Positions 22,205 to 35,074 of a stretch of 64,000 nt of DNA are shown here, piece by piece; within the stretch, counting starts at the first letter, position 1, and each line of letters begins with the position of its first letter. Location of the stretch: assembly GCA_028673005.1 (NCBI GenBank), contig CM054114.1, positions 20,926,880 through 20,990,879 of the forward strand. The letters are read 5' to 3'. Source of the DNA: Tanypteryx hageni (Eukaryota; Arthropoda; Insecta; Odonata; Petaluridae). The translations under genes were made by a program, and so were the position numbers. The notes under the pieces are model-generated. The model was not told the origin of the DNA, made no database searches, and saw nothing but the letters and a program-made list of their open reading frames with translations.

Positions 22205-25200
22205 TTTCATCTCCCTTCAGTTCCTTTCACCTCCCCTCAGTTAATTTCACCTCCCATCCATTTCTTTATCTCCCCTCACTCCCTTTCACCTCCCCTTACT
22301 TCCTTTAACATCCCCTCATTTCCTTTCACCTCCCATCACTTCCTTTCACCTCCCCTCACTTCCTTTCACCTCCCCTTAATTCATCTCACCTTTCCTCACT
22401 TCATTTCATCTCCCCTCATTTTCTTTCATCTCCTCTCACTTCCTTTCAACTCCCCTTACTTCTTTTCACCTCCCTTCACTTTCATTCACCTCCTCTCACT
22501 TCCTTTTACCTCCCCTCTCTTTATTTCACCTCCCCTCAGTTCCTTTCATCTCCCCTTGCTTCCTTTCACCTCCCTACATTACCTTTCACCTACCCTCACT
22601 TTCTTTTACCTCCCCTCATTTCCTTTCACATTCTCTCACTTTTTTTTACCTCCCCTTACTTCCTTTCACCTCCCCTTAAATCTTTTCACCTCACCTCACT
22701 TCCTTACACCTCCCCTCACTTCTATTCACCTCCTCTCACTTCCATTCACCTTCCCTCACTTTCTTTCACCTTCCCTCAGTTCCTTTCCACTTCCCTCACT
22801 TCCATTCGCCTTCCCTCAATTCCTTTCACCTTCCCTCGCTTCCATTCACCTTCCTTCACTTCCTTTCAACTTCCCTCACTTCCTTTCATCTTCCCTCACT
22901 TCCATTCACCTTCCCTCACTTCCTTTCTACTTCCCTCATTTCCATTCGAATTCCCTCACTTCCTTTCAACTTCTCTCACTTCCTTTTACCTTCCCTCAAT
23001 TCCTTTCACCTCCAATCGTTTCCTTAAACCTCCCCTCATTTCTTTTTACCTCCTCTCACTTCCTTTCCTCTCCTCTGACCTCCTTTCACCTCCCCTCACT
23101 ATCTTTCACCTCCCTTCACTTTCCTTCAGCTTCCCTTATTTCCATTCTCCTTCCCTCACTTCCTTTCACCAACCCTCACTTCCTATCACCTACCCTCACT
23201 TCCTTTCATCTCCCCTCACTATCTTTCACCTCCCTCCACTTCCTTTCACCTTCACTCACTTCCATTCACCTTCCCACACTTCCTTTCACCTCTCCTCACT
23301 TCCTTTCACTTCCCCTAACATTCTTTCACCTCCCCACACCTCCTTTCACATTCTCTCACTTCCTTTTACCTCCCCTTACTTCCTTTCACCTCCCATAAAT
23401 CCTCTCACCTCCCCTCCCTTCCTTTCACCTCCACTCGCTTCCTTTCACCTCCCCTCACTTCTTATCACCTCTCCCCGATTCCATTCACCTCCCCTAACTT
23501 TTTTTCAACTCCCATCACTTCCTTTCACCTCCACTCATTTCCTTTCACCTCTACTTACTTCCTTTCATCTCCACTCACTTCCATTCACCTCCTTCACTTC
23601 CAGTAACCTCCCCTCACTTTCTTTGACCTCCCCTCACTTTCTTTCACCTCCCCTCACTTCCTTTCAACTCATCTAATTTTCTTTCACCTCTTCTCATTTT
23701 TTTCACTTTCTTTCAACTCTACTCACTTCCTTACATCTCCCTTCACATCCTTTCACCTCCCCTCACATCCTTTCACCTCCAATCATGTTCTTTCATCTCC
23801 CTTCAGATCCTTTAACCTCCATCAATTCATTTCACCTCCCATCCCTTTCTTTATCTCCCCTCAATTCCTTTCACCTCCCCTTACTTCTTTTAACATCCCC
23901 TCACTATCCTTCACCTCCCTTCACTTCCTTTCACCTTCCCTCACTTCCATTCACCTTCACTCAATTCCTATTAACTTCCCTCACTTCCTTTCAACTTCCT
24001 TCACTTCCATTTACATTCCCTCATTTCCTTTCACCTACCCTCACTTCCTTTCACCTTCCCTCTCTTCCTTTCACTTCCCCTCACTTCTTTTCACCTCCTC
24101 TCACTTCCTTTCACCTCCCCTCACTTCCTTTCACCTCCCCTCTCTTTCTTTCACCTCCCCTTACTTCCTTTCACCTCCCCTTACTTCCATTCACCTCCCC
24201 TCACTTCCTATCACCTCCCCTCACTTCATTTTACCTCTACTCACTTCCTTTCACCTACCCTCACTTCCTTTCACCTCCCCTTACTTCCTTTAACATCCCC
24301 TCACTTCCATTCATCTCACCTCACTTCTTTTCGCCTCCCCTCACTTTCTTTCACCTCCCCTAACTTTCTTTCACTTCCCCTCTCTTTCTTTCACCTCCCC
24401 TCAGTTCCTTTCAACTCTCCTCACTTCATTTCACCTCTTCTCACTGCCTTTCAACCTCCCCTCACTTCCTTTCACCACCACTTTCTTTCTTTCATCTCCC
24501 CTCGTTTCCTTTCAACTCCCCTAACTTCCTATCACCTCCCCTCACTTTCTTTCTCCTCCCCTCACTTCCTTTCACATTCTCTCACTTCATTTAACCTCCC
24601 CTTACTTCCTTTCACCTCTACTTAAATCGTTTCACCTCCCCTCACTTCCTTTCACCTCCACTCGCTTCCTTACACCTCCCATCACTTCCTTTCACCTCCT
24701 CATTCTTCCTTTCACCTCCCCTCAATTCCTTTCCCCTCCCCTCACTATCTTTCACCTCCCTTCACTTCCATTCACCTTCCCTCACTTCAATTCACCTTCC
24801 CTCACTTCCTTTCACCTTCCCTCACTTTCTTTCACCTCCCCTCAATTCCTTTCACATTCTCACACTTCCTTTCACCTCCCCTTACTTCCTTTAACATCCC
24901 CTCACTTCCTTTCACTTCCCCTCATTTCCTTTCACCTCCCCTTACTTTCTATCACCTCCCCTCTCTTTCTTTCACCTCCACTCACTTCCTTTCATCTCCC
25001 CCTTGCTTCCTTTCACCTCCCTACATTTCCTTTCACCTACCCTCACTTTCTTTTACCTCCCCCTCATTTCCTTTCACCTTCTCTCACTTCCTTTTACCTA
25101 CCCTTACTTCCATTCATCTACCCTGAAATCCATTCACCCATCACTTCCTTTCGCCTCCCCTCAATTCCTTTCACCTCCCCTTAAATCCTTTCTCCTCCCC

Positions 25201-25851
25201 TTATATCCTTTCATCTCCCCTCACTTCCTTTTACCATCCCTCAATTCCTTTCACCTCCACTCGCTTCCTTACACCTTCCCTAACTTCCTTTCACCTCCTC
25301 TCACTTCCTTACACCTCCCCTCACTTCCTTTCACCTCCCCTCACTATCTTTCACCTCCCTTCACTTCCTTTCACGTTTCTCACTTCCATTCACCTTCCCC
25401 TCACTTCCTTTCACCTCTCCTCACTTTCTTTCACCACCTCCTACTTGCTTTCACCTCCCCTCACTTCCTTTCACCTCCCCTTAATTCCTCTCACATTTCC
25501 TCACTTCATTTCATCTCCCCTCATTTTCTTTCATCTCCTCTCACTTCCTTTAACCTCCCCTTACTTCTTTTCACCTCCCTTCACTTTCTTTCACCTCCTC
25601 TCACTTCCTTTCACCTCCCCTCAGTTCCTTTCATCTCCCCTCGCTTCCTTTCTACTCCCTACATTTCCATTCGCCTCCCCTCACTTTCTTTCACCTCCCC
25701 TCACTTTCTTTCACTTCCCCTCTCTTTCTTTCACCTCCCCTCAGTTCCTTTCACCTCTCCTCACTTCATTTCATCTCTTCTCACTGCCTTTCACCTCACC
25801 TCACTTCCTTTCACCACCCCTTTCTTTCTTTCATCTCCCCTCGTTTCCTTT

Positions 25852-26291
25852 CAACTCCCCTAACTTCCTTTCACCTCCCCTCACTTTCTTTCTCCTCCCC
25901 TCACTTCCTTTCACATTCTCTCACTTCATTTAACCTCCCCTTACTTCCTTTCACCTTTACTTAAATCGTTTCACCTCCCCTCACTTCCTTTCACCTCCAC
26001 TCGCTTCCTTACACCTCCCCTCACTTTCATTCAACTCCTCTCTCTTCCTTTCACCTCCCTTCACTTCCTTTCACCTCCCCTCAATTTCTTTCACCTCCCC
26101 TCACTTCCTTTCACATTATCTCACTTCCTTTTACCTCCACTTACTTCCTTTCACCTCCACTTAAATCCTTTCACCTCCCCTAACTTCCTTTCATTTCCAC
26201 TTGTTTCTTTACAGTTCCCCTAACTTCTTTTCACCTCCCCTCAATTCCTTTCACCTCCCCTTACTTCTTTTAACATCCCCTCACTATCCTT
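25852..26291 (+). repeat. 440-bp tandem duplication, left copy
   Basis: Twenty-two units. CCTAACTTCC at 25,860 and TTGTTTCTTTACAG at 26,201 recur exactly 440 bp later. The breakpoint is visible because TCGTTTCCTTTCAACTCCCC precedes the first copy and CACTATCCTTCAACTCCCC precedes the second. Confidence 0.92.
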
Positions 26292-26731
26292 CAACTCCCC
26301 TAACTTCCTTTCACCTCCCCTCACTTTCTTTCTCCTCCCCTCACTTCCTTTCACATTCTCTCACTTCATTTAACCTCTCCTTACTTCCTTTCACCTTTAC
26401 TTAAATCGTTTCACCTCCCCTCACTACCTTTCACCTCCACTCGCTTCCTTACAACTCCCCTCACTTTCTTTCAACTCCTCTCTCTTCCTTTCACCTCCCT
26501 TCACTTCCTTTCACCTCCCCTCAATTTCTTTCACCTCCCCTCACTTCCTTTCACATTATCTCACTTCCTTTTACCTCCACTTACTTCCTTTCACCTCCAC
26601 TTAAATCCTTTCACCTCCCCTAACTTCCTTTCATTTCCACTTGTTTCTTTACAGTTTTCCTAACTTCTTTTCACCTCCCCTCAATTCCTTTCACCTCCCC
26701 TTACTTCTTTTAACATCCCCTCACTATCCTT
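26292..26731 (+). repeat. 440-bp tandem duplication, right copy
   Basis: Repeats 25852-26291 with a few substitutions (ACAGTTTTCC here, ACAGTTCCCC in the left copy). The paralogous segment at 31.4-31.8 kb has no second copy. Confidence 0.92.
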
Positions 26732-26799
26732 CACCTCCCTTCACTTCCTTTCACCTTCCCTCACTTCCATTCACCTTCACTCAATTCTTATCACCTTCC

Positions 26800-27130
26800 C
26801 TCACTTCCTTTCACCTCCCTTCACTTCCTTTCACCTCCCCTCACTTTCTTTCACCTCCCCTCACTTCCTTTCACATTATCTCACTTCCTTTTACCTCCCC
26901 TTACTTCCTTTCACCTCCACTTAAATCCTTTCACCTCCCCTAACTTCCTTTCATTTCCACTTGTTTCTTTACAGTTCCCCTAACTTCTTTTCACCTCCAC
27001 TCAATTCCTTACACCTCCCCTTACTTCTTTTAACATCCCCTCACTATCCTTCACCTCCCTTCACTTCCTTTCACCTTCCCTCACTTCCATTCACCTTCAC
27101 TCAATTCCTATCACCTTCCCTCACTTCCTT
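26800..27130 (+). repeat. 320-bp offset repeat
   Basis: TTGTTTCTTTACAG at 26,641 recurs at 26,961 (16 units). The same pair recurs in the paralogous segment at 31,726 and 32,045 (319 bp, one T lost near 31,950). This duplication therefore predates the 5.5-kb one. Confidence 0.85.
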
Positions 27131-27709
27131 TTAACTTCCTTCACTTCCATTTACATTCCCTCATTTCCTTTCACCTACCCTCACTTCCTTTCACCTTCCC
27201 TCTCTTCCTTTCACTTCCCCTCACTTCTTTTCACCTCCTCTCACTTCCTTTCACCTCCCCTCACTTCCTTTCACCTCCCCTCTCTTTCTTTCACCTCCCC
27301 TTACTTCCTTTCACCTCCCCTTACTTCCATTCACCTCCCTTCACTTCCTATCACCTCCCCTCACTTCATTTTACCTCTACTCACTTCCTTTCACCTAACC
27401 TCACATCCTTTCACCTCCCCTTACTTCCTTTAACATCCCCTAACTTTCTTTCACTTCCAATCTCTTTCTTTCACCTCCCCTCAGTTCCTTTCAACTCTCC
27501 TCACTTCATTTCACCTCTTCTAACTGCCTTTCACCTCCCCTCACTTCCTTTCACCACCCCCTTTCTTTCTTTCATCTCCCCTCATTTCCTTTCAACTCCC
27601 CTAACTTCCTTTCACCTCCCCTCACTTTCTTTCTCCTTCCCTCACTTCCTTTCACATTCTCTCACTTCCTTTTACCTCCCCTTACTTCCTTTCACATCCA
27701 CTTAAATCC

Positions 27710-29295
27710 TTTCACCTCCCCTAACTTCCTTTCATTTCCACTTGCTTCCTTACAGTTCCCCTAACTTCTTTTCACCTCCTCTTACTTCCTTTCACCTCCT
27801 CACACTTCCATTCACCTCCCCTCACTATCATTCACCTCCCTTCACTTCTTTTCACCTTCCATCACTTCCATTCACATTCCTTCAATTCCTATCACCTTCC
27901 CTCACTTCCTTTCACCTTCCTTCACTTCCATTTACCTTCCCTCACTTCCTTTCACCTACCCTCACTTCCTTTCACCTCCTCTTTCTTCCTTTCCCCTCTT
28001 CTCACTTATTTTCACCTCCCCTCACTTCCTTTCACCTCCCCTCAGTTCCTTTCACCTCCCCTTACTTCCTTTCACATCCCCTTACTTCCTTTAACATCCT
28101 CTCACTTCCATTCACCTCCCCACACTTTCTTTCACCTACTTTCACTTTCTTTCACCTCCCCTCACTTCCTTTCACCTTGCCTCTCTTTCTTTCACCTCCT
28201 CACAGTTCCTTTCACCTCTCCTCACTTCATTTCACCTCTTCTCACTTTCTTTCACCTCCCCTGACTTCCTTTCACCTCTCCTTTCTTTCCTTCACCTCCC
28301 CTGAGTTCCTTTCACCTACCCTCCTTTGATTTCACCTCTACTCATTTTCTTTCATCTCCCCGCGCTTCCTTTCACTTCCCCTCACTTCCTTTTACATTCT
28401 CTCACTTCCTTTTACCCTCCCCTTCCTTCCTTTCACCTCCACTTAAATCCTTTCACCTCCTTTCACTTCCTTTCACCTCCACTCGCTTCCTTACACCTCT
28501 CCTCACTTCCTTTCACCTCCTCTCATTTCCATTCCCCTCCTCTCAATTCCTTTCACATCCCTTCACTATCTTTCACCTCCCTTCACTTCCTTTACCAACC
28601 CTCACTTCCATTCACCTTCCCTCACTTCCTTTCACCTTCCCTCACTTTCTTTCACCTCCCCTAACTTCCTTTCACATTCTCTCACTTCCTTTTACCTCCC
28701 CTTACTTCCTTTCACCTCCCCTAAATCCTTTCACCTCCCCTCACTTCCTATCACCTCCACTCGCTTCCTTACACCTCCCCTCACTTCTTTTCATCTTCTC
28801 TATTCCTTTCACCTCCCCTCACTTCCTTTCACCTCCCCTTACTATCTTTCACCTCCCTTCATTTCCTTTCACATTCCCTCACTTCCATTCACATTCCCAC
28901 ACTTCCTTTCATTTCCCCTCACTTCCTTTCACCTCCCCTAATATTCTTTCACCTCCCCACACTTCCTTTCACATTCTCTCACTTCCTTTTACCTCCTCTT
29001 ACTTCCTTTCAACTCCCCATAAATCCTCTCACCTCCCCTCCTTTCCTTTCACCTCCACTCGCTTCCTTTAACTTCCCCTCACTTCTTTTCACCTCCACTC
29101 ACTTCGTTACACCTCCCCGCATATTCTATCACCTCCCCCCACATCCTTTCACCTCCCTTCACTTTGTTTCACCTCTCCTCTATTCCATTCACCTCCCCTA
29201 ACATCCTTTCAACTCCCATCACTTCCTTTAACCTCCACTGATTTCCTTACACCTCTTCTTACTTCCTTTCAACTCCCCTCACTTCCATTCACCTC
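27710..29295 (+). repeat. 1.6-kb segment, second copy at 7.3-kb offset
   Basis: Copy of 20400-21985 with about 1% differences by eye, including an inserted C near 28,417 and CACCTTGCC near 28,172 against CACCTCACC. It is followed by part of a marker cassette: CGCATATTC at 29,118 and AGTAACC near 29,306, without the CATGTTC end. Confidence 0.88.
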
Positions 29296-29459
29296 CTTCA
29301 CTTCCAGTAACCTCCCCTCACTTTCTTTCACCTCCCCTCACTTCCTTTCAACTCATCTAATTTTCTTTCACCTCTTCTCATTTTTTTCACTTTTTTTCAA
29401 CTCTACTCACTTCCTTACATCTCCCTTCACATCCTTTCACCTCCCCTCACATCCTTTCA

Positions 29460-32400
29460 CCTTCCCTCACTTCCATTCACCTTCACTCAATTCCTATTAC
29501 CTTCCCTCACATCCTTTCAACTTCCTTCACTTCCATTTACATTCCCTCATTTCCTTTCACCTACCCTCACTTCCTTTCACCTTCCCTCTCTTCCTTTCAC
29601 TTCCCCTCACTTCTTTTCACCTCCTCTCACTTCCTTTCACCTCCCCTCACTTCCTTTCACCTCCCCTCTCTTTCTTTCACCTCCCCTTACTTCCTTTCAC
29701 CTCCCCTTACTTCCATTCACCTCCCCTCACTTCCTATCACCTCCCCTCACTTCATTTTACCTCTACTCACTTCCTTTCACCTACCCTCACTTCCTTTCAC
29801 CTCCCCTTACTTCCTTTAACATCCCCTCACTTCCATTCACCTCACCTCACTTCCTTTCGCCTCCCCTCACTTTCTTTCACCTCCCCTAACATTCTTTCAC
29901 TTCCCCTCTCTTTCTTTCACCTCCCCTCAGTTCCTTTCAACTCTCCTCACTTCATTTCACCTCTTCTCACTGCCTTTCACCTCCCCTCACTTCCTTTCAA
30001 CACCACTTTCTTTCTTTCATCTCCCCTCGTTTCCTTTCAACTCCCCTAACTTCCTATCACCTCCCCTCACTTTCTTTCTCCTCCCCTCACTTCCTTTCAT
30101 ATTCTCTCACTTCATTTAACCTCCCCTTACTTCCTTTCACCTTTACTTAAATCGTTTCACCTCCCCTCACTTCCTTTCACCTCCACTCGCTTCCTTACAC
30201 CTCCCATCACTTCCTTTCACCTCCTCATTCTTCCTTTCACCTCCCCTCAATTCCTTTCCCCTCCCCTCACTATCTTTCACCTCCCTTCACTTCCATTCAC
30301 CTTCCCTCACTTCAATTCACCTTCCCTCACTTCCTTTCACCTTCCCTCACTTTCTTTCACCTCCCCTCAATTCCTTTCACATTCTCACACTTCCTTTCAC
30401 CTCCCCTTACTTCCTTTAACATCCCCTCACTTCCTTTCACTTCCCCTCATTTCCTTTCACCTCCCCTTACTTTCTTTCACCTCCCCTCTCTTTCTTTCAC
30501 CTCCACTCACTTCCTTTCATCTCCCCTTGCTTCCTTTCACCTCCCTACATTTCCTTTCACCTACCCTCACTTTCTTTTACCTCCCCTTATTTCCTTTCAC
30601 CTTCTCTCACTTCCTTTTACCTACCCTTACTTCCATTCATCTACCCTGAAATCCATTCACCACCCATCACTTCCTTTCGCCTCTCCTCAATTCCTTTCAC
30701 CTCCCCTTAAATCCTTTCTCCTCCCCTTATATCCTTTCATCTCCCCTCACTTCCTTTTACCATCCCTCAATTCCTTTCACCTCCACTCGCTTCCTTACAC
30801 CTTCCCTAACTTCCTTTCACCTCCTCTCACTTCCTTACACCTCCCCTCACTTCCTTTCACCTCCCCTCACTATCTTTCACCTCCCTTCACTTCCTTTCAC
30901 GTTTCTCACTTCCATTCACCTTCCCTCATTTCCTTTCACCTCTCCTCACTTTCTTTCACCACCTCCTACTTGCTTTCACCTCCCCTCACTTCCTTTCACC
31001 TCCCCTTAATTCCTCTCACATTTCCTCACTTCATTTCATCTCCCCTCATTTTCTTTCATCTCCTCTCACTTCCTTTAACCTCCCCTTACTCCTTTTCACC
31101 TCCCTTCACTTTCTTTCACCTCCTCTCACTTCCTTTCACCTCCCCTCAGTTCCTTTCATCTCCCCTCGCTTCCTTTCTACTCCCTACATTTCCTTTCGCC
31201 TCCCCTCACTTTCTTTCACCTCCCCTCACTTTCTTTCACTTCCCCTCTCTTTCTTTCTCCTCCCCTCAGTTCCTTACACCTCTCCTCACTTCATTTCATC
31301 TCTTCTCACTGCCTTTCACCTCACCTCACTTCCTTTCACCGCCCCTTTCTTTCTTTCATCTCCCCTCGTTTCCTTTCAACTCCCCTAACTTCCTTTCACC
31401 TCCCCTCACTTTCTTTCTCCTCCCCTCACTTCCTTTCACATTCTCTCACTTCATTTAACCTCCCCTTACTTCCTTTCACCTTTACTTAAATCGTTTCACC
31501 TCCCCTCACTTCCTCTCACCTCCACTCGCTTCCTTACACCTCCCCTCACTTTCTTTCACCTCCTCTCTCTTCCTTTCACCTCCCTTCACTTCCTTTCACC
31601 TCCCCTCAATTTCTTTCACCTCCCCTCACTTCCTTTCACATTATCTCACTTCCTTTTACCTGCCCTTACTTCCTTTCACCTCCACTTAAATCCTTTCACC
31701 TCCCATAACTTCCTTTCATTTCCACTTGTTTCTTTACAGTTCCCCTAACTTCTTTTCACCTCCCCTCAATTCCTTTCACCTCCCCTTACTTCTTTTAACA
31801 TCCCCTCACTATCCTTCACCTCCCTTCACTTCCTTTCACCTTCCCTCACTTCCATTCACCTTCACTCAATTCTTATCACCTTCCCTCACTTCCTTTCACC
31901 TCCCTTCACTTCCTTTCACCTCCTCTCACTTTCTTTCACCTCCCCTCACTTCCTTCACATTATCTCAATTCCTTTTACCTCCCCTTACTTCCTTTCACCT
32001 CCACTTAAATCCTTTCACCTCCCCTAACTTCCTTTCATTTCCACTTGTTTCTTTACAGTTCCCCTAAATTCTTTTCACCTCCACTCAATTCCTTTCACCT
32101 CCCCTTACTTCTTTTAACATCCCCTCACTATCCTTCACCTCCCTTCACTTCCTTTCACCTTCCCTCACTTCCATTCACCTTCACTCAATTACTATCACCT
32201 TCCCTCACTTCCTTTTAACTTCCTTCACTTCCATTTACATTCCCTCATTTCCTTTCACCTACCCTCACTTCCTTTCACCTTCCCTCTCTTCCTTTCACTT
32301 CCCCTCACTTCTTTTCACCTCCTCTCACTTCCTTTCACCTCCCCTCACTTCCTTTCACCTCCCCTCTCTTTCTTTCACCTCCCCTTACTTCCTTTCACCT

Positions 32401-32805
32401 CCCCTTACTTCCATTCACCTCACTTCACTTCCTATCACCTCCGTCACTTCATTTTACCTCTACTCACTTCTTTCACCTAACCTCACTTCCTTTCACCTCC
32501 CCTTACTTCCTTTAACATCCCCTCACTTCCATTCACCTCACCTCACTTCCTTTCGCCTCCCCTCACTTTCTTTCACCTCCCCTAACTTCTTTCACTTCCC
32601 CTCTCTTTCTTTCACCTCCCCTCAGTTCCTTTCACCTCTCCTCACTTCATTTCACCTCTTCTCACTGCCTTTCACCTCCCCTCACTTCCTTTCACCACCC
32701 CTTTCTTTCTTTCATCTCCCCTCGTTTCCTTTCAACTCACCTAACTTCCTTTCACCTCCCATCACTTTCTTTCTCCTTCCCTCACTTCCTTTCACATTCT
32801 CTCAC
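29460..32805 (+). repeat. Large duplicated segment (5.5-kb offset), right copy
   Basis: Starts at an abrupt junction. The cassette tail CACATCCTTTCACC is followed directly by TTCCCTCACTTCCATTC instead of the expected CCAATCATGTTC. From there it follows 23935-27660, without the 440-bp extra copy. Confidence 0.88.
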
Positions 32806-32809
32806 TTCA

Positions 32810-35070
32810 TTTAACCTCCCCTTACTTCCTTTCACCTCTACTTAAATCGTTCACCTCCCCTCACTTCCTTTCACCTCCACTCGCTTCTTTACACCTCCCA
32901 TCACTTCCTTTCACCTCCTCATTCTTCCTTTCACCTCCCCTCAATTCCTTTCCCCTCCCCTCACTATCTTTCACCTCCCTTCACTTCCATTCACCTTCCC
33001 TCACTTCAATTCACCTTCCCTCACTTCCTTTCACCTTCCCTCACTTCTTTCACCTCCCCTCAATTCCTTTCACATTCTCTCACTTCCTTTCACCTCCCCT
33101 TACTTCCTTTAACATCCCCTCACTTCCTTTCACCTCCCCTCATTTCCTTTCACCTTCCCTTACTTTCTTTCACCTCCCCTCTCTTTCTTTCACCTCCACT
33201 CACTTCCTTTCATCTCCCCTTGCTTCCTTTCACCTCCCTACATTTCCTTTCACCTACCCTCACTTTCTTTTACCTCCCCTCATTTCCTTTCACATTCTCT
33301 CACTTCCTTTTACCTCCCCTTACTCCATTCATCTCCCCTGAAATCCATTCACCACCCATCACTTCCTTCGCATCCCCTCAATTCCTTTCACCTCCCCTTA
33401 AATCCTTTCTCCTCCCCTTATATCCTTTCATCTCCCCTCACTTCCTTTTACCATCCCTCAATTCCTTTCACCTCCACACCTTCCCTAACTTCCTTTCACC
33501 TCCTCTCACTTCCTTACACCTCCCCTCACTTCCTTTCACCTCCCCTCACTATCTTTCACCTCCCTTCACTTCCTTTCACGTTTCTCACTTCCATTCACCT
33601 TCCCTCACTTCCCTTCAACTCTCCTCACTTTCTTTCACCACCTCCTACTTCCTTACACCTCCCCTCACTTCTATTCACCTCCTCTCACTTCCATTCACCT
33701 TCCCTCACTTTCTTTCACCTTCCCTCAGTTCCTTTCCACTTCCCTCACTTCCATTCGCCTACCCTCACTTCCTTTCAATTTCCCTCGCTTCCATTCACCT
33801 TCCTTCACTTCCTTTCAACTTCCCTCACTTCCTTTCATCTTCCCTCACTTCCTTTCACCTCCACTCGCTACCTTACACCTCCCTTCATTTTCTTTCACTT
33901 TCCCTCACTTCCATTCACCTTCCCTGACTTCCTTTCACCTTCCCTCACTTCCTTTCACCTTTCCTCGCCTCCTTTCATCTTCCCTCACTTCCTTCCACCT
34001 CCACATTTTTTCCCTTACACCTCCCCTTACTTCCTTTAACATCCCCTCACTTCCTTTCACCTCCCCTCATTTCCTTTCGCCTCCCCTCACTTCCTTTTAC
34101 CTTCCCTCAATTGCTTTCACCTCCAATCGTTTCCTTAAACCTCCCCTCATTTCTTTTTACCTCCCTTCACTTTCCTTCAGCTTCCCTTATTTCCATTCTC
34201 CTTCCCTAACTTCCTTTCACCTCCTCTCACTTCCATTCACCTCCTCTCACTATCATTCACCTCCCTTCACTTCTTTTCACCTTCCATCAATTCCATTCAC
34301 ATTCCTTCAATTCCTATCACCTTCCCTCACTTCCTTTCACCTTCCTTCACTTCCATTTACCTTCCCTCACTTCCTTTCACCTACCCTCACTTCCTTTCAC
34401 CTCCTCTTTCTTCCTTTCCCCTCCCCTCACTTCATTTCACCACCACTCAATTCCTTTCACCTCCCCTCAGTTCCTTTCACCTCCCCTTACTTCCTTTCAC
34501 ATCCCCTTACTTCCTTTAACATCCTCTCACTTCCATTCACCTCCCCACACTTTCTTTCGCCTCCCCTCACTTTCTTTCACCTCCCCTCATTTCCTTTCAC
34601 CTCCCCTCTCTTTCTTTTACCTCCTCACAGTTCCTTTCACCTCTCCTCACTTCATTTCCCCTCTTCTCACTTTCTTTCACCTCCCCTGACTTCCTTTCAC
34701 CTCTCCTTTCTTTCCTTCACCTCCCCTGAGTTCCTTTCACCTACCCTCCTTTGATTTCACCTCTACTCATTTTCTTTCATCTCCCCTCGCTTCCTTTCAC
34801 CTCCCCTCACTTCCTTTTACATTCTCTCACTTCCTTTTACCTCCCCTTACTTCCTTTCACCTCCCCTTAAATCCTTTCACCTCCTTTCACATCCTTTCAC
34901 CTCCACTCGCTTCCTTACACCTCTCCTCACTTCCTTTCACCTCCTCTCATTTCCATTCCCCTCCCCTCACTTCCTTTCACATCCCTTCACTATCATTCAC
35001 CTCCCTTCACTTCCTTTACCAACCCTCACTTCCATTCACCTTCCCTCACTTCCTTTCACCTTCCCTCACT
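32810..35070 (+). repeat. Mosaic of modules also found at 24.6-25.4 kb and 27.8-28.7 kb
   Basis: The series from ACTTAAATCGTT (32,840) to CACCTCCTAC (33,650) matches 24,600-25,445 and 30,120-30,970. The series from about 34,210 matches 27,790 onward. The join near 33,650 changes CTACTTGCTTTC to CTACTTCCTTAC, marking a switch between modules. A one-base deletion in ATCGTTCACC and similar events break the register in places. Confidence 0.75.
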
Positions 35071-35074
35071 TTCT

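Larger units (their letters stand above)
23935..27660 (+). repeat. Large duplicated segment (5.5-kb offset), left copy
   Basis: Matches 29460-32805. The offset is about 5,525 bp up to 25.9 kb and 5,085 bp after 26.6 kb. The step of 440 bp is explained by the extra 440-bp tandem copy at 26292-26731, which only this copy has. This copy also lacks about three units near 27,440. Confidence 0.88.
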
